Below are positions 1-11,512 of a DNA stretch of 39,787 bases, piece after piece. The translations under genes were made by a program, and so were the position numbers. Origin of the DNA: Plakobranchus ocellatus (Eukaryota; Mollusca; Gastropoda; Plakobranchidae); contig BLXT01003752.1 in NCBI GenBank assembly GCA_019648995.1, forward strand, positions 629,603 to 669,389, written 5' to 3'. The notes under the pieces are model-generated. The model saw nothing but the letters and a program-made list of their open reading frames with translations. It ran no database searches and was not told the DNA's origin. How positions within the stretch are numbered: the first letter of the stretch is position 1; every line of letters begins with the position of its first letter.

Positions 1-1021
1 CCTCTCGCTCCCTCCATGCAACCGTCTCTTTTACGCCTGTTCTGATTTCTGTCTCGCATTACTCCCTTTTTCATGTTCATTCTACACTTAGATTTCCCAT
101 GTGTTATAACGCCCATTAGAAATTAACCCAGTGCGTCAAGAGCATTTCAAGCAACAAATTATCCTCCAATCATCCATCATTATCAAACCAGGTGCCAGGT
201 TACCACCGCACACGTGACACAAACTAACCAATGATGGATGGCCGCTGTCAGAGCAGTGCCAGAGGGGTCGCACGTCCTACCAAGCAACTGATGCGGACCA
301 GCCCTTGTTCACCTGTCCAATCTGAAGAACAAAATCGCCAGGGCTAGATCAGTGGCGAGAACTACATTGCGAAATCACTCAAGAAAAGTAAATAAATGTT
401 GGTTTGCGGTGACGCTCAGCGCGTGAATACAACAGGTTATTATTTCAAATGTTATGGTCTGAAAGTTAAAGCTCGGCATTTTGATCTAGACTGTTTTCTA
501 ATAAGCTATCTGATCTCAGGTAATTAGTTACAGCCTCTGGTCGCGCCCGTCACTAAAAGATGAGGTAGATAAAATCATGATGTAATATATACATACAGCA
601 GAAAGATTAAAAGCATCATGCTGATAAATAACTTTAAGAATCCAAAGGGATACATGTATGAGTGAAAAAAATTGGTATAAAGTTAATATGAAACACAGCC
701 ACAAACTTAAATGAACGTTTTTTATGTTTACAGACATTTTGTGGGTATTTGTTTTGTATTTCTTTGTTTTGCTTTGTTTTTGTGCAATAGAAATTTAAAA
801 CTGTTTTTTTTTTCTTTAACATATAATGTTTAAACGCTGACAAGATTAACGGAGGCGTTGGTAAATACAAAGTTTGAGCTATTTTTAATTGTTAATGAGT
901 AACAGGCGCTTTCAGTCTTCATCAACAAGCCATATTTTCGCCTGCTCTATTTATTCCGGTTACGCCCCTTGTACAGGTTTCTTCTTCAAGCTCAAGCCTT
1001 CTATCATATAAAGGAAGAGGA
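1..1021. other. Intergenic DNA, no gene recognised
   Basis: No coding region is supported. The reading frames here are short and AT-driven, and none resembles a known protein. Roughly 180-360 is somewhat more GC-rich than its surroundings but matches nothing I recognise. A 45-base stretch at about 940-988 resembles 1565-1612, on the far side of the 76-bp array. Confidence 0.5.
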
Positions 1022-1472
1022 TGGACCTGATTTGATTATTATTAAGTCATTTTTCAATTAGAGAACGTGGAGGAGATAGCGTAGAAATCTATACAGAGTG
1101 ACAAGATTTGATTATAACTTAGCCATTTGTCAAATAGAGAACGTAGAGGAGATAGCGTACAAATCTATACAGAGTGATATGATTTGATTATAACATGGCC
1201 ATTTGTCAAATAGAGAACGTGGAGGAGATAGCGTAGAAATCTATACAGAGTGACATGATTTGATTATAACATAGCCATTTGTCAAATAGAGAACGTGGAG
1301 GAGATAGCGTAGAAATCTATACAGAATGATATGATTTGATTATAACTTAGCCATTTGTCAAATAGAGAACGTTGAGGAGACAGCGTAGAAATCTGTACAG
1401 AGTGACATGATTTGACTATATTAAGTTATTTGTCAATTAGAGAAGGATATAGCGTAGAAATCTATACTGTCT
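1022..1472. repeat. 76-bp tandem repeat array, about 5.5 copies
   Basis: The word GAGAACGT, or a close variant, starts at 1061, 1137, 1213, 1289, 1365 and 1440, a period of 76 (75 in the last unit). Each unit holds a gagaacgtggaggagatagc-like segment, then an AATCTATACAGAGTGA-like segment, then an AT-rich part with GATTTGATTATAAC. The central copies are nearly identical. The outer ones have small deletions; the last lacks part of the gagaacgtggaggag segment. Confidence 0.9.
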
Positions 1473-3200
1473 TTTTAGTTTATTTTAAAAAAATCGTGTG
1501 AACAATACAGTTTACCAAGAACACTAAGCGGGTGGGACCAGGCTATAACATTTGAGTGCTGTTCTTACCGCCTGTTTCTATCTTTCGGTTATGCTCCCTG
1601 TATAAAGCTTTCCTTACATTAAATGCAACACAACTATGACAGCGACGATCTTCTTCTTAAGTTTTTTTTTCGCTAGGTTTTTGTGTGTGTGTTGTTTCTT
1701 TTTCTTTTTTTTGCTTTTTCTTTTTTGAGTCAGCTAAAACATTTTTTTAAAATTCCAATCTTCGTCCTAAGTTTTATTATGTTCTTTCAATATGTTAATT
1801 CAGTTGTTACGAAATCGCAACTTGGCCCGATACAAACTTGCTTTTCTTTGAAGTAAGGAACTTTAAAAAGAATAAGTTGCCTTTTTCAACAAATTCATGA
1901 ATTTATCACCTGAAAGGTCTGAGCACCCAAAATCTGAATGGTTGAGATTAACCCACAACAAACTTTTCGATCCGTTCCTTAAAATCTTTGTTTTTAAGAA
2001 TTACATTCACACTCTTTGCGTTAATGTGTTTAGAGTGTTTGCACATTCAGATTGTTGCTCTTCACCCTGAAAGTTCTACTAAAATTAAGATTCCTTAGAC
2101 CATTACAGAGATACGCTCTTGAATCAGTTTGGTCCCTCAAAGTGGCCACGAGATGTTCTTTCAGGAGAGACTTCAGATAGTAAATAATGTTTTTTCCATC
2201 TAACCAACGCATTTGCCGTAATTGGTCATGGCCCATCAAGCAGGCATTTTGGAGTAGACTCTCACCACACATTGAGAAAGTCATTGGCTTTCCATTATTT
2301 TCCTATGTCTTGACAAAACTTTATGGGTTATATTTTGTCTGCGCATAAAAGCTCATTCCTCGGTGAAATGCCGGAGGATGTTGGATCTGTGACGGCGGAA
2401 TGGGACTCTTTGAGGATGATTCTTTTGACAGGATGAAAATGAGAATGAGCTTGACATTTCAATAGCGAGACAAGAAAAAGAGACAGCACCGTACAACGGA
2501 TATTATATATATTGTATTGGTCATATTCCGCTTTACTGACATGTCTATGCATGCAATCCTTATTGTATGTCGTTGACATCCCTGGTATCCGCTGGAGGGA
2601 AAGGCTGATGTGTAAGGCATAAGACGCGCGTGTATGGTTGCCATTTTTTATAGTGATTTATGGTTTTCCTGGCACTTTTTTGAAGGCCCCAGATTCGCGG
2701 TGTGGCTATTATAGGCTGGAATAAGACAAAGGAGCATGAAATACAACGCGAATGAGTGGGAAAAATTGCCTTTTGCTCAGCCTTTTTGCTTGCAGAAGTA
2801 TCTACCAAGTAGATTTGGTCACAGGGCGTGAACGATCTTTGCCAAGTCCTGACTAAACATTATCAGCTGTGGGTACAGAAACATGAAAAAAAAATTGGTA
2901 AGAGATAAAAAGCATGCGGGGCAGGTAGAGCATGGACACGACATAATCTACTCTTAGAATGTCTAGGCGAATGAATTGAGGTGATCCTAGAATACAAGGT
3001 GATATCCAAATGCTGAACATGGTCGTACTTGCTCTGCCAAATGACCAGAGCGGAGCGAAAACTCCGCACTAACGTAAATCTAGAATTAACTATACTTTGG
3101 ACCATTAAACTCCACCACGCTTGCCTTCAAAAGCCATTGACGCTTTGCCCAAGCAAGAGACATCGCCAAGCTGAGACACCGGTGGATCAGGTTTAGTTGA
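1473..3200. other. Intergenic DNA, no gene recognised
   Basis: AT-rich sequence with poly-T tracts at 1661-1730. Minus-strand frames of 60-85 residues between about 2030 and 3105 match no family I know. The 5' half of the mariner element that ends at 3791 cannot be found here, so that element is truncated or was interrupted. Confidence 0.45.
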
Positions 3201-3692
3201 GACTTCAAGAAGCAGCCACGGCGTCCCTGTCGGTACACTGACTTTCGGGATGCGAAAGGTGTGATCCTCTTAGACATTTTGCCACAGGGTCAGTGTATCA
3301 ATGCTGCCCGATACTGCAGCACTCTTGACCGCCTTAAAGAAGCAATTCGTCGCAAAAGACCTGGGCTCTTGAGAAGGGGTGTTGCGCTTCAGCACGATAA
3401 TGCGACCCCTCATTCAGCAAACCTTACACAGCAATGGCTGCAGCGCTACGGTTGGGAAATTCTTCCTCATCCTGCCCACAGTCCAGACCTGGCACCCTCT
3501 GACTTTCATTTGTTTGGACCCTTGAAGCGCCATTTAGGAGGCATGGCTTTCGAGACAGAAGATGACCTCATCAGTGAATTGAGGAATTGGTTTGATAATC
3601 TTGACGTTGATTTCTTTCGAGTGGGTATCAATTCGCTGCTGTCGCGCTGGCAAAAATGCATCAATCTCCACGGGGATTACGTTGAGAAGTAA
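3201..3692 (+). pseudogene. Mariner (IS630/Tc1/mariner) transposase, C-terminal remnant
   Basis: Reads in one frame from 3201, just after an in-frame stop at 3198, to a stop at 3690-3692. It is the C-terminal part of a mariner DDE transposase, the enzyme that cuts and rejoins its own element. Visible motifs are the ILLDILPQG and INAARYC strands, the second catalytic Asp in LQHDNATPH, and the third in HSPDLAPSDFHLF. Exactly 34 residues separate these two Asp, the DD34D spacing typical of mariner. The frame ends in GDYVEK, a common mariner terminus. The N-terminal DNA-binding half and the first catalytic Asp are missing; full transposases are about 340-350 residues and only about 163 remain. 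No normal start codon is available, so this is a dead copy. Confidence 0.85.
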
Positions 3693-3791
3693 TGGAAGAG
3701 TGAACTTCAATCTGTGTGAGTTTCAAATTTATTTGATCAAAACTCTCTGAGTTATGCCCCTTTTCCTGTTTCTTTTCGGACATACCTCGTA
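3201..3791 (+). mobile_element. Mariner element, 5'-truncated, with probable 3' terminal inverted repeat
   Basis: After the transposase stop there are about 100 bases that finish with GTTTCTTTTCGGACATACCTCGTA at 3768-3791 (given here as an end, not as a longer motif). Read in reverse it begins TACGAGGTATGTCCGAAAAG, the usual look of a mariner terminal repeat beginning at a TA target. No matching left terminal repeat was found upstream, so only the right end survives. Confidence 0.65.
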
Positions 3792-4470
3792 GTTCAATTA
3801 TGTTTGCGCAAAAAAGTTTCACTCTACAGTATTTCTCAGGCAGCGAAGACCATAGCTGATTTTAAGGCTATTTTCTATGCGTAAAACCACCAGCGCTTCT
3901 TTACAAATTCCACATCTCTGGCGATAGCGTACAGAGTGAAACACTTCTTTGAAGGAACGTTTGTTTCATGATTGTGTTTTATCTCTAACCAAGAGCAAGA
4001 TGAAGATTTTTATATAAACGAAAACCGACTTGGAGCGGAGGAAAGTATGAAAATACTAAGTTTGTGTCATGGAAACTCATCCGCTCGCTAACTAGTGATC
4101 TAAAGCTTTGAAGTCCTCTTCCAAACATACGTTAGCGGGAGGGTTTTCAACCAATACCGAAGTTCCTGCATAGGATTTGGGTGAGTTCAAAGGCACCAAG
4201 GCTACCATAGAGAGCCTCAAGACAGCTACATCGATACCAACACATTTGTTTGAGAGTCTTGTCAGCTTTCGCTGATCTCAACCTCCTTGGTTGTCGTCTA
4301 GCCATGACCGTGTGGTCCTTTAGATTTTAGGGTGTGGTCTCTAGCTACTCGGTCACCAACGCTCCCAGTAGGAATAGTATCCACCGGCCCAGAAAGTAGA
4401 GCAAGGCTGCCATGCGGCTACTTTTAGTTATTATAATGGCTAGGTGGACAGAACAACGTATTGAGAGTTT
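3792..4470. other. Intergenic DNA, no gene recognised
   Basis: No open frame of note. The part at about 4080-4440 is more GC-rich than its surroundings and may be an unrecognised repeat. A short piece at 3922-3942 recalls one word of the 76-bp repeat (GATAGCG followed by ACAGAGTGA), too short to call. Confidence 0.4.
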
Positions 4471-4477
4471 TAACAAA

Positions 4478-4545
4478 TGGGCAATAATAATAGTAGTAAC
4501 AACAACTTTATAAAGCTAGCAGAACAGGTTTGAGTATAGGACCGT
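4478..4545 (+). mobile_element. Possible 3'-terminal scrap of the RTE-like LINE
   Basis: A short stretch with AACAACAACTTTATAA followed by a GGTTTGAGT-like word resembles the 3' untranslated end of the LINE copies that end at 7737 and 26358, which read GCAACAACAACTTTATAAGG then GGTTTGAGTGAAGG. Only about 60 bases match, so this is tentative. Confidence 0.3.
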
Positions 4546-4654
4546 GATTCCGATGGCTGTACAAGATAGTGGAATGTAAGAAGATAATGAAGCTTCCAAA
4601 TACTTCGCAAAAGCCTTATTCTTGTGTTTTACTTTTACCCTTTCCCTCCTTCCC

Positions 4655-4658
<4 letters not shown>

Positions 4659-4697
<39 letters not shown>

Positions 4698-4708
4698 ATC
4701 TCTCTTTG

Positions 4709-4746
<38 letters not shown>

Positions 4747-4757
4747 TCTCCCTCTCT
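4659..4757. repeat. (CT)n microsatellite
   Basis: Nearly pure CT dinucleotide repeat with a few interruptions (TATCTCTATC near 4690 and TTTGTATTT near 4705). The Ser-Leu-rich frames read through it are artefacts of the repeat. Confidence 0.95.
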
Positions 4758-5457
4758 TTATATATCGGTATCCCACAATCTCAAGGCACAACGTGCCTGC
4801 CCTGAAAGTCTGAAATCAACTTGTATTGGAAAGGGAATATGCATAAAAACAAACTTTAACATTGCACACAGTACAGTTTAGTTTGATAGACTAAAAAAAA
4901 AAGTAAGGAAAAAGGGGCTGAAAAAAAAAATTCAAGCTTTTACATCCGCAATATTTTATAAAAAAAAAAAAAGTACAGCTTGGCACCAGATTTTCTTCAA
5001 ATCCATAGAGTAGAGCTTAGGTTTTATTCCAGTGTGAACGACATCGCTCTGATCATCATTGAAAAAATATACATTTTAATCTCAAGGAAAGGACTACTGA
5101 ACTCAGAAATTGCAAACGTGAAATTCTTTTTCCCTATAGAAGGCTTACCGTGTTTTTAATTCCCAACCATGCATTCCAGCAGGTGTTTTTACTTGTCAAA
5201 GAGGTTATGTTATTGGGATTTAATACTTGAAGTTCTCCAACCATTTTGCTTTTCTTATTCATAAAGAGACAATTTTTTTAACCTAAAAACTGCACAAATG
5301 TTTCTCTAAATTAAAAGGCAAATTAACTACTTCCTCGAGGTTTCCTTTCATCCCTTTTGATTTTCTACATATGCATAAGAATGTAATGAAACCTTTACAT
5401 AATAGTATAGTTAGACAGCCTGACCGTGAGACTTATTTTTGTGACACCTTAATACTG
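4758..5457. other. Intergenic DNA, no gene recognised
   Basis: AT-rich sequence with several poly-A runs at 4890-4975. No coding signal or recognised repeat is seen. Confidence 0.45.
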
Positions 5458-5559
5458 ACTAAAGCCGCCTTTCCATGTGTGCGTGATGCGTAATGCATAA
5501 TGCGTATTGCCCTTTTCCATTGTGCATGTATGTTAATATGCGTGATCCGTCGTTTTGTT

Positions 5560-7737
5560 CTTTTGGTAAGAGAAAAATACACAAAATAGTTCATATTCTC
5601 ATTCAGAAACGTTACCGAAATGACGTCAAAATATCAATATCACTCCCGAGAGCTGACAGTGAATCAGATCATATTCCAGTAATGTGTAAATTTCAGATAC
5701 AACGTAAAAAAATAAGAAAGGCAAAGGCTAATCCTAAATTCCAAATGGACTTACTAAAATCTGATTTAAAAAAAAAAAATAAATAAGAGACAAAATTGCT
5801 ATAGCTGTGCATTACAAATATGAGACTCCAAACAACATCTCAGAAGTGGAAGAACTATGGTCAGAAATTAAAAATTCACTCAATGACGTCATAGAGAAAA
5901 ACGTAACCCAAAAGATAAAAAAAAGAGCATAAGAATTGGATAAACAAGAAATATTTGATTTGATGGAAGGAAGACGCAAATAAAAAAAATTTAAAATCCA
6001 ATTACAAAGACCTGAACAAAAATATAAAGATAAAACGTTATGCAGCTAAAGAAGAATGGATTAATCAACAAAGTCCGAAATAGAGCAAAAGCTAAATATA
6101 CACAGCAAATTCATGCATGCTTACATAAATGACATGCATGGAAAGGAAAATCAAACGCAGAAGCCCTGGCTGCATCAAACAAAATGACGAATCATTGTTG
6201 ATGAAACAGCAAGTCTGAATGTGTTGAAGAGTTTTTTAAAGATGACAGGTCCAATAAACGGAAATAGAGAAAAACATAAAAGGTCCAAGACTATCCTTAA
6301 AGAAGAGACAGAGGCAGCAATAATGAAAAAGGAAAATGGAAAAATCACAGGACCAGATAACATACCATTAGAAATAATTAAAACGTTAGATAATCTAGGA
6401 ATAGATCTGGGAAAAAAACTTCTTAATACAATATACGATTGTGGTACAGTTCCAGAAGATCTTTGTTAATCTCTTTTTATAGTCATGCCCCAAATAACAG
6501 AAGCAACAAATGTGAACTTCATAGATCATTCAGTTTAATGAGACCTTTCACAAAAATCGTTTTACCTGTTTTGATGCATAGAATGAGCAGGAGTCTAGGA
6601 TCAGAAAAGTTTGGCTTCATGCCTGACAAAGGAACTAGAAATGCAATATTCACTTTGTCAATGCTCATGGAAAGATGTGTAGGGAATGCAAAAAGATTTC
6701 TATGTCTGTTTCATTGGTTATTCGAAGGCCTTTGACACAGAAAACATGTAGAGCTGTTCCGTATGCTAGAAAAATTAGATATCGATGGGAAAGACATGAG
6801 AGTCATTAGAAATTTATACTGGGATCAAACTGCATCTGTAAGAATTAAAGAAGAACGTAATGATTTCAAATCCATCAAAAGAGGTGTGAGGCAGGGATCT
6901 GTAATGTCTTCTGATCTTTTTAATCTTAAGGAATCTTGCTAATATTTCAGGCTTAAAAATAAACGAGAGAATCTTAATATTCTCAGGTATGCAGATGATA
7001 CACTTTTAAAAGCAGGATTGGTGAATACCTCCAAAAACTTTAAGATACTGTAGTGTTTTAGAGAACTAAAACAATGAATGTCTTTGAATGTAAAGAAAAC
7101 GGAATGTTTGTTCATCTATAAAAATCCTCTGACACCAAGTGCAAAGGCAAAGAAATCAAACAAGTTACAAAATTCAATTATCTAGGTTACCTGATAATAT
7201 CAGAAAGAACATGTGCTATTGAAATAAGTAAAAGAATAGCCATGGCCAAAGATATATTTCAAAAAATGAAACCAATACTGGCAAACAGAAAGATAAGTAT
7301 CAAAACCAAGGGTATTGAAAACATATGTACGATCAGTAATTTTGTATAGTAGTGAGCGTTGGACAATAAACTAAGAAATAGAAAGAAAACTAGAAGCAGC
7401 AGAGATGTGCTTTGTCAGAAAAATGATGAGAATATCGTTGACAGAAAGTTCAATGAATCGGTACTGAAAGAGGCTAATCTTGAGCGATCATGAGTTATAA
7501 TAACAATAAGACAGAAGAAACTGCAGTTTTTAGGCTATATTTACAGACATAAGGGTTAAGAACACTTAGCAATCACTGGGAAGATTTAAAGCAAACGCAG
7601 TAGAGGTAGACAGAGAATACCTTTATTGAAACGTAACAAATAGGCAAGGGTAGCAACAACAACTTAATGAGGTTAACTGAGAATACGTTTGAGCGGAGGA
7701 ACTTGATCGCCAATGTCTGTTCCAGACGAGATACGTA
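5560..7737 (+). mobile_element. RTE-like non-LTR retrotransposon, 5'-truncated, broken (copy 1)
   Basis: Fragments of one endonuclease-reverse transcriptase read in order along the plus strand but in shifting frames. The first is the end of the AP-type endonuclease (SESDHIPV, about 5650-5690). Next comes the RT fingers motif GKITGPDNIPLEIIK at about 6339-6380, then FGFMPDKGTRNAIFTLSML at about 6610-6670. The RT catalytic box YADDT is at 6988-7002. A LGYLI-containing segment follows at about 7180, and the C-terminal QFLGYIYRHKG-type segment lies at about 7525-7560. Stops and frameshifts between the pieces make it inactive. It lacks the 5' untranslated region and most of the endonuclease present in copy 2. 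The 3' end joins directly to the GAA tract at 7738. The RTE clade is assigned from motif style only. Confidence 0.85.
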
Positions 7738-7819
7738 AAGAAGAAGAAGAAGAAGAAGAAGAAGAAGAAGAAGAAGAAGAAGAAGAAGAAGAAGAAGAAG
7801 AAGAAGAAGAAGAAGAGGA
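7738..7819. repeat. (GAA/AAG)n microsatellite, about 27 units
   Basis: Pure AAG/GAA triplets broken only near the end by GAGGAA. It lies exactly at the 3' end of LINE copy 1, where RTE-type elements normally carry a short simple-repeat tail, so it probably grew from that tail. The long Leu run on the minus strand is an artefact. Confidence 0.95.
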
Positions 7820-9134
7820 AGTTTAAATTTAGATGATAATCTTTTGGGATATGATAATTTTATGGTGCAAGATCGACCTGAAATTATGATATTAATTACG
7901 CTAGATCTGACACGACTGTTTTGCCTGTATCTAGATATAGAGCTCAGCGACACGCGCCGTGCTTTCGTTGAACGCATCAAAACTTCATTTAATAAGTGTA
8001 ATTCGTTGGGCGTTTTTTCAAAAGCGAGGCCTGCCAAGACAAGTAAAATCTTAAATTAGAAAAAAATTCATAGAATATGTACTTCAATAAACCACCCAGT
8101 AATCATCATCCTCATTATCTAATAATTGATTCTCATCATCACCACCAGCAACAACAACAACACCAATCAATAACAACAATTTCTGTAGGCTAGTCCTAGA
8201 TCTAGACGTACATGTTTAGGACATGTCAGCACAAAACAGAACGGTGGATGCGCAAATTTTATATGTGATAATGCCAGGCATCTTTAGGACAGAGGCTGTT
8301 TTGCCCTCCCATTGTAGAGCGTCAGCAATGCTGGTCCATATATATTCATTTATATAACGTCCTTGTGATCCTTCCTGGACGGATAAAAAAAAATAAGGGC
8401 GGGATTTGGTTCATAAGATCAATTAATTGATTCAGAACAGAATTTGGGACGAAATTCCTTCGCATTTTGTTGTACAGGTGTGGAAAATAAAACGGGAGAA
8501 ACAAGCAGTTTTTAGAAATATACAGGGAATTTCTAGCTTCGGATGGCACGATCGTTCGAATACGCATTACACATCGGGCATCACGCAATACGGACACATG
8601 GATACACTTCAATTGAACCACAACATAAAAGTTATTTACGCATTAAGCATAATGCATTGCCCACTACGCATAACGTATACATGGAAGCCTCACTTTAGAC
8701 CACCAAGTATGGCTTGATGAAATATTGATGAGTGTTGGGCAATATCTTTAAGACGTTTGAACTAAGGAAATTGATCTCTATGTCGGGTATATTTTATTAC
8801 AATAAGTTAACAGTTTTATGTCCTTAGCTTTCAATTTCCCTATAACCAAGGGTAGCATCTTGAGAAAGTTAAATACGCATTAAATAAGAAGTTTGCCCAA
8901 TAAATTGGATAAATTGTAAAAAAAAAAATATGACAGTTTAACGCCCCAAACTCCCAGTTTGGTTGTAACCACAGGTGACATCTGTTTGTAGGGAAAGTTT
9001 GAAATCATCAGTTGTCTTTGTAAATTAAGAAATATAAATAAATTTTTTGACAAAATCACCACTAGCTTTGAGTCACAGCTAAGGAATGGAAAAGAAAGAA
9101 CAGAATAAAGCAAGATTTGTTAAATCGTTCCTCA
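7820..9134. other. Non-coding DNA, no gene recognised
   Basis: Contains (CAT/CAA)-rich simple sequence at 8100-8170 and the right inverted repeat of the 5458-8698 region. Frames of 70-96 residues occur on both strands at 7844-8059 and 8346-8717 but match nothing I know. They may be eroded internal sequence of the putative DNA transposon. Confidence 0.4.
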
Positions 9135-9665
9135 AGTTATTTTGGTTACCTGATTTCCATAAGCGAAATAAGTGAAACAAATAGCCACAGGCAAAGATGA
9201 ATTCTAAAAAAAAAAAAAAAATACAATCCTGGCAATCTCATTAAATCAGGTATATGGTCGGTACCCTACTTTCGCAGTGAGTGTTTGACAATAAATAAGG
9301 AAACAGAGAGAAAATTTGAAGCAATAGTGATGGGGTTAATCAGAAAAATAATAAGGATATTATCATGGGCACAAAACAGTCCAATGAATCGGTACTGAAA
9401 AAAAATTGATCTTGAACGATTTTTAATTAAAGCCATAAGACAGAGGCAACTATAATTTTTTAGGAAACAAGGGTTTCCAACACTTGACAATCAATGGAAA
9501 GACTGAAAGAGAATGTAGTAGAGGTAGATAGAGAATTACTTTTATTGAAAGTCTTAATTTTAATGGAGAAAAGGTAACGGTAGCAAAAAGAACTTTAAAA
9601 GGTTCACCGAGATCAGCTTTGAGAAGAGGAACACTGTCGCCAATGTCTTCTCCAGACACAGAACT
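9135..9665 (+). mobile_element. RTE-like LINE, 3' fragment (copy 2 of the family by position)
   Basis: Aligns by eye with 25793-26335 of the longer copy. It covers the part encoding the C-terminus (GAGTGTTTGACAATAAA for the SECWTINK motif; AAGACAGAGGCAACTATAAT for RQRQLQFLG) and the 3' untranslated region ending in a GCCAATGTCTTCTCCAGAC word. Poly-A slippage at 9206-9221 and many substitutions break the frame. No RT core remains. Confidence 0.8.
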
Positions 9666-9857
9666 TAAAGAGGAGGTACAGTGGAGACTCTACATGCTTT
9701 GCAAACGACTTTTTTGGTGTTTTTACAGACAAGGCACCTAAAAAAAAGGGCCAAAGATATCAAATGAAAAAATAAGAACATGTTATCTGTAAATTGAATA
9801 TAACTTATGGAAATAAATTTAATGATTGATTACTTAACTTTCCGGTTTTATATGCAG

Positions 9858-10490
9858 GTAGAAGGCCAAGGCTCACCACCACTTACTTAACAGGCCCGGA
9901 GCTTCCAGTTTCATGTTTCACACGCGTAAGTTATGACGTAGAGACAAAGGTAAAAAACCAGGGCTCAACCCCACATAATTAAACAGATTCAGATCTATCA
10001 GTTTGGTGTCTGCCCTGTATAAATTCTGAAGTATAGACCACAGTAGGAGAGTAAGAATCCCCTCTACATATTAAAGAAGCCCAGAGTTGTTAGTCTCGTA
10101 CATTGCACGTGTAAATTATGAAACATTGACAAAGGTAAGAAGGCAAGGCGTATCCTTCATATCACAAGACAGACCCAGAGTATATAGTGTGATGTTAGCC
10201 ACGTGTCAATTATGAGGTACAAGCAGAGGATAGAGAATAAGGCTGATACAAATCTCACTAGGGAGGTTCATAGCTGCAAATTTGGTGTTAGCCACGTGTA
10301 AATATGAGGTACCGGCAGAGGATGGAGAACAAGGCTGACCCAAATCTCACTAGAGAGGTTTATAGCTGTAAAAGTGGTGTTAGGCACGTGCAAATTATGA
10401 GGTGCGGGCAGAGGAAGGAGAATAAGGCTGATACGAATCTCACCAGAGAGGTTCTTAGCTGCAAGTTTGATGTTCATCTCTGAACTTTAT
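9858..10490. repeat. 93-bp tandem repeat array I, seven copies
   Basis: The anchor GGTGTT(A/T) followed by GCCACGTG-like sequence recurs at about 9912, 10005, 10098, 10191, 10284, 10376 and 10469, a spacing of 92-93 bases. The last four copies are the most alike. The same repeat, in the same orientation, forms array II at 22265-22915. Because 93 is 3 x 31, frames stay open across units; the minus strand reads as a diverged 31-residue repeat at 10268-10477. Confidence 0.88.
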
Positions 10491-11375
10491 GAAATATAGA
10501 TGTAGTGCGTAGGCAAGACTCATCCCTGACTTTTTTAAATTTAAAGAGGACAGTCACTCTTTTTAAAATCTGTGTATCGAGGGTTGGCGACCAATAGTCT
10601 AAACACTAAATATGACTTTTTGGAACCAGAGAATATGTTGTAGAGGAAAAGGAAGCTCATCGTTAGTCCAAATGGTTTATCTCGACGTCAGTTAGACTGG
10701 GAGAAATGAAAACTAAAAGACACAACATTGGCTCTCATCTCAATTTGTCATTGATGCATCGTTTATGTGTAAAAAAAAAAAAAAACAATTAGGGATCTGT
10801 CTCACCCAAAGGTTTCACTCCAAGATGTTTTTTTTGCACAATTCAATCTTTTTTTCCATATAAATAACAAGGATAAGCATCACATGTGCTCTAAGTTTGA
10901 ATAGCGGACAGACCCAATGAAGGGTGGGATAGGTAAGCCTCTTGAGAATTACAAGCTAGTGTTATAAATTAAAGCAAACAAGGAAAGCAACAAAGACAGT
11001 GCAGAGAAAATGCATTCATTTGATCTCGAATAAGTTTTCGTCACTTCCAAAATCGTGGTTTCTTGTTTATCGTACGAGAAAACACAAGGTATCTTGAACC
11101 TTACCTGGTCTAACTTGGCAATGGCAAAGTCCAGTACAATGTCTTCAAATTTAAGCAAAGCATATAGAGTCTAAAATAACATTGCTCTCTGCGCGCATAC
11201 TTTGCTCAGAAATATGCTTCCACCAGAAACGCCAAGACTCTTGCAACCATGTTTTTATTCCCATTCTTGTGGCGATAAAAAAAGGCAGTTTTTGACGATG
11301 CTGTGGATTGCCGTTATAATCTGCTTGCAGATTCATGAAATCATTGGTGGTTTTTGTTGTCTTCTTTTCTTGGTT
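10491..11375. other. Non-coding DNA upstream of FREP gene A
   Basis: No gene recognised. Part of it (about 10660-10730) resembles 26410-26480 upstream of FREP gene B, for example the shared GTTTATCT followed by GAAATGAAAACTAA-type words. This suggests the duplicated unit reaches this far. Confidence 0.4.
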
Positions 11376-11419
11376 TTTTTTTTTTGCTGTTGCTGCTGTT
11401 GTTGTAGCTTTTGTTGCTG

Positions 11420-11454
<35 letters not shown>

Positions 11455-11512
11455 ATTGTTTTTTGTTGTTGTTGTTGTTGTTGCTCTTATTATTGTTGTT
11501 GTTGTTCGCGAA
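11376..11512. repeat. (GTT/GCT)n compound microsatellite
   Basis: Mixed GTT, GCT and ATT triplets. Poly-Cys, poly-Ala and poly-Ser frames read through it on both strands are artefacts. Confidence 0.9.

Larger units (their letters stand above)
5458..8698. mobile_element. Region bounded by imperfect inverted repeats (possible DNA transposon carrying a LINE)
   Basis: The left end (about 5458-5510) starts CTAAAGCCGCCTTTCCATG and continues with repeated GTGATGCGTAATGCATAATG-type words. The right end (about 8640-8698), read on the minus strand, starts CTAAAGTGAGGCTTCCATG and continues with ACGTTATGCGTA and GCATTATGC words. I judge the arms to be about 70 percent alike over 45-50 bases. Such ends are typical of DNA transposons, but no transposase is recognised between them. 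The inner part is largely occupied by the LINE at 5560-7737 and its GAA tail. Confidence 0.4.

Noticed and set aside
3086-3277. Minus-strand frame overlapping the mariner remnant
   Set aside because: Antisense to the recognised transposase fragment and matches nothing.
4569-4881. Three overlapping Ser/Leu-rich frames
   Set aside because: Products of the CT microsatellite read in each frame.
7573-8037. 154-residue minus-strand frame with poly-Leu
   Set aside because: Runs through the GAA tract and the LINE 3' end antisense; not a gene.
9858-10490. Array as a CRISPR
   Set aside because: Units are contiguous 93-bp repeats with no unique spacers, and the host is a eukaryote.
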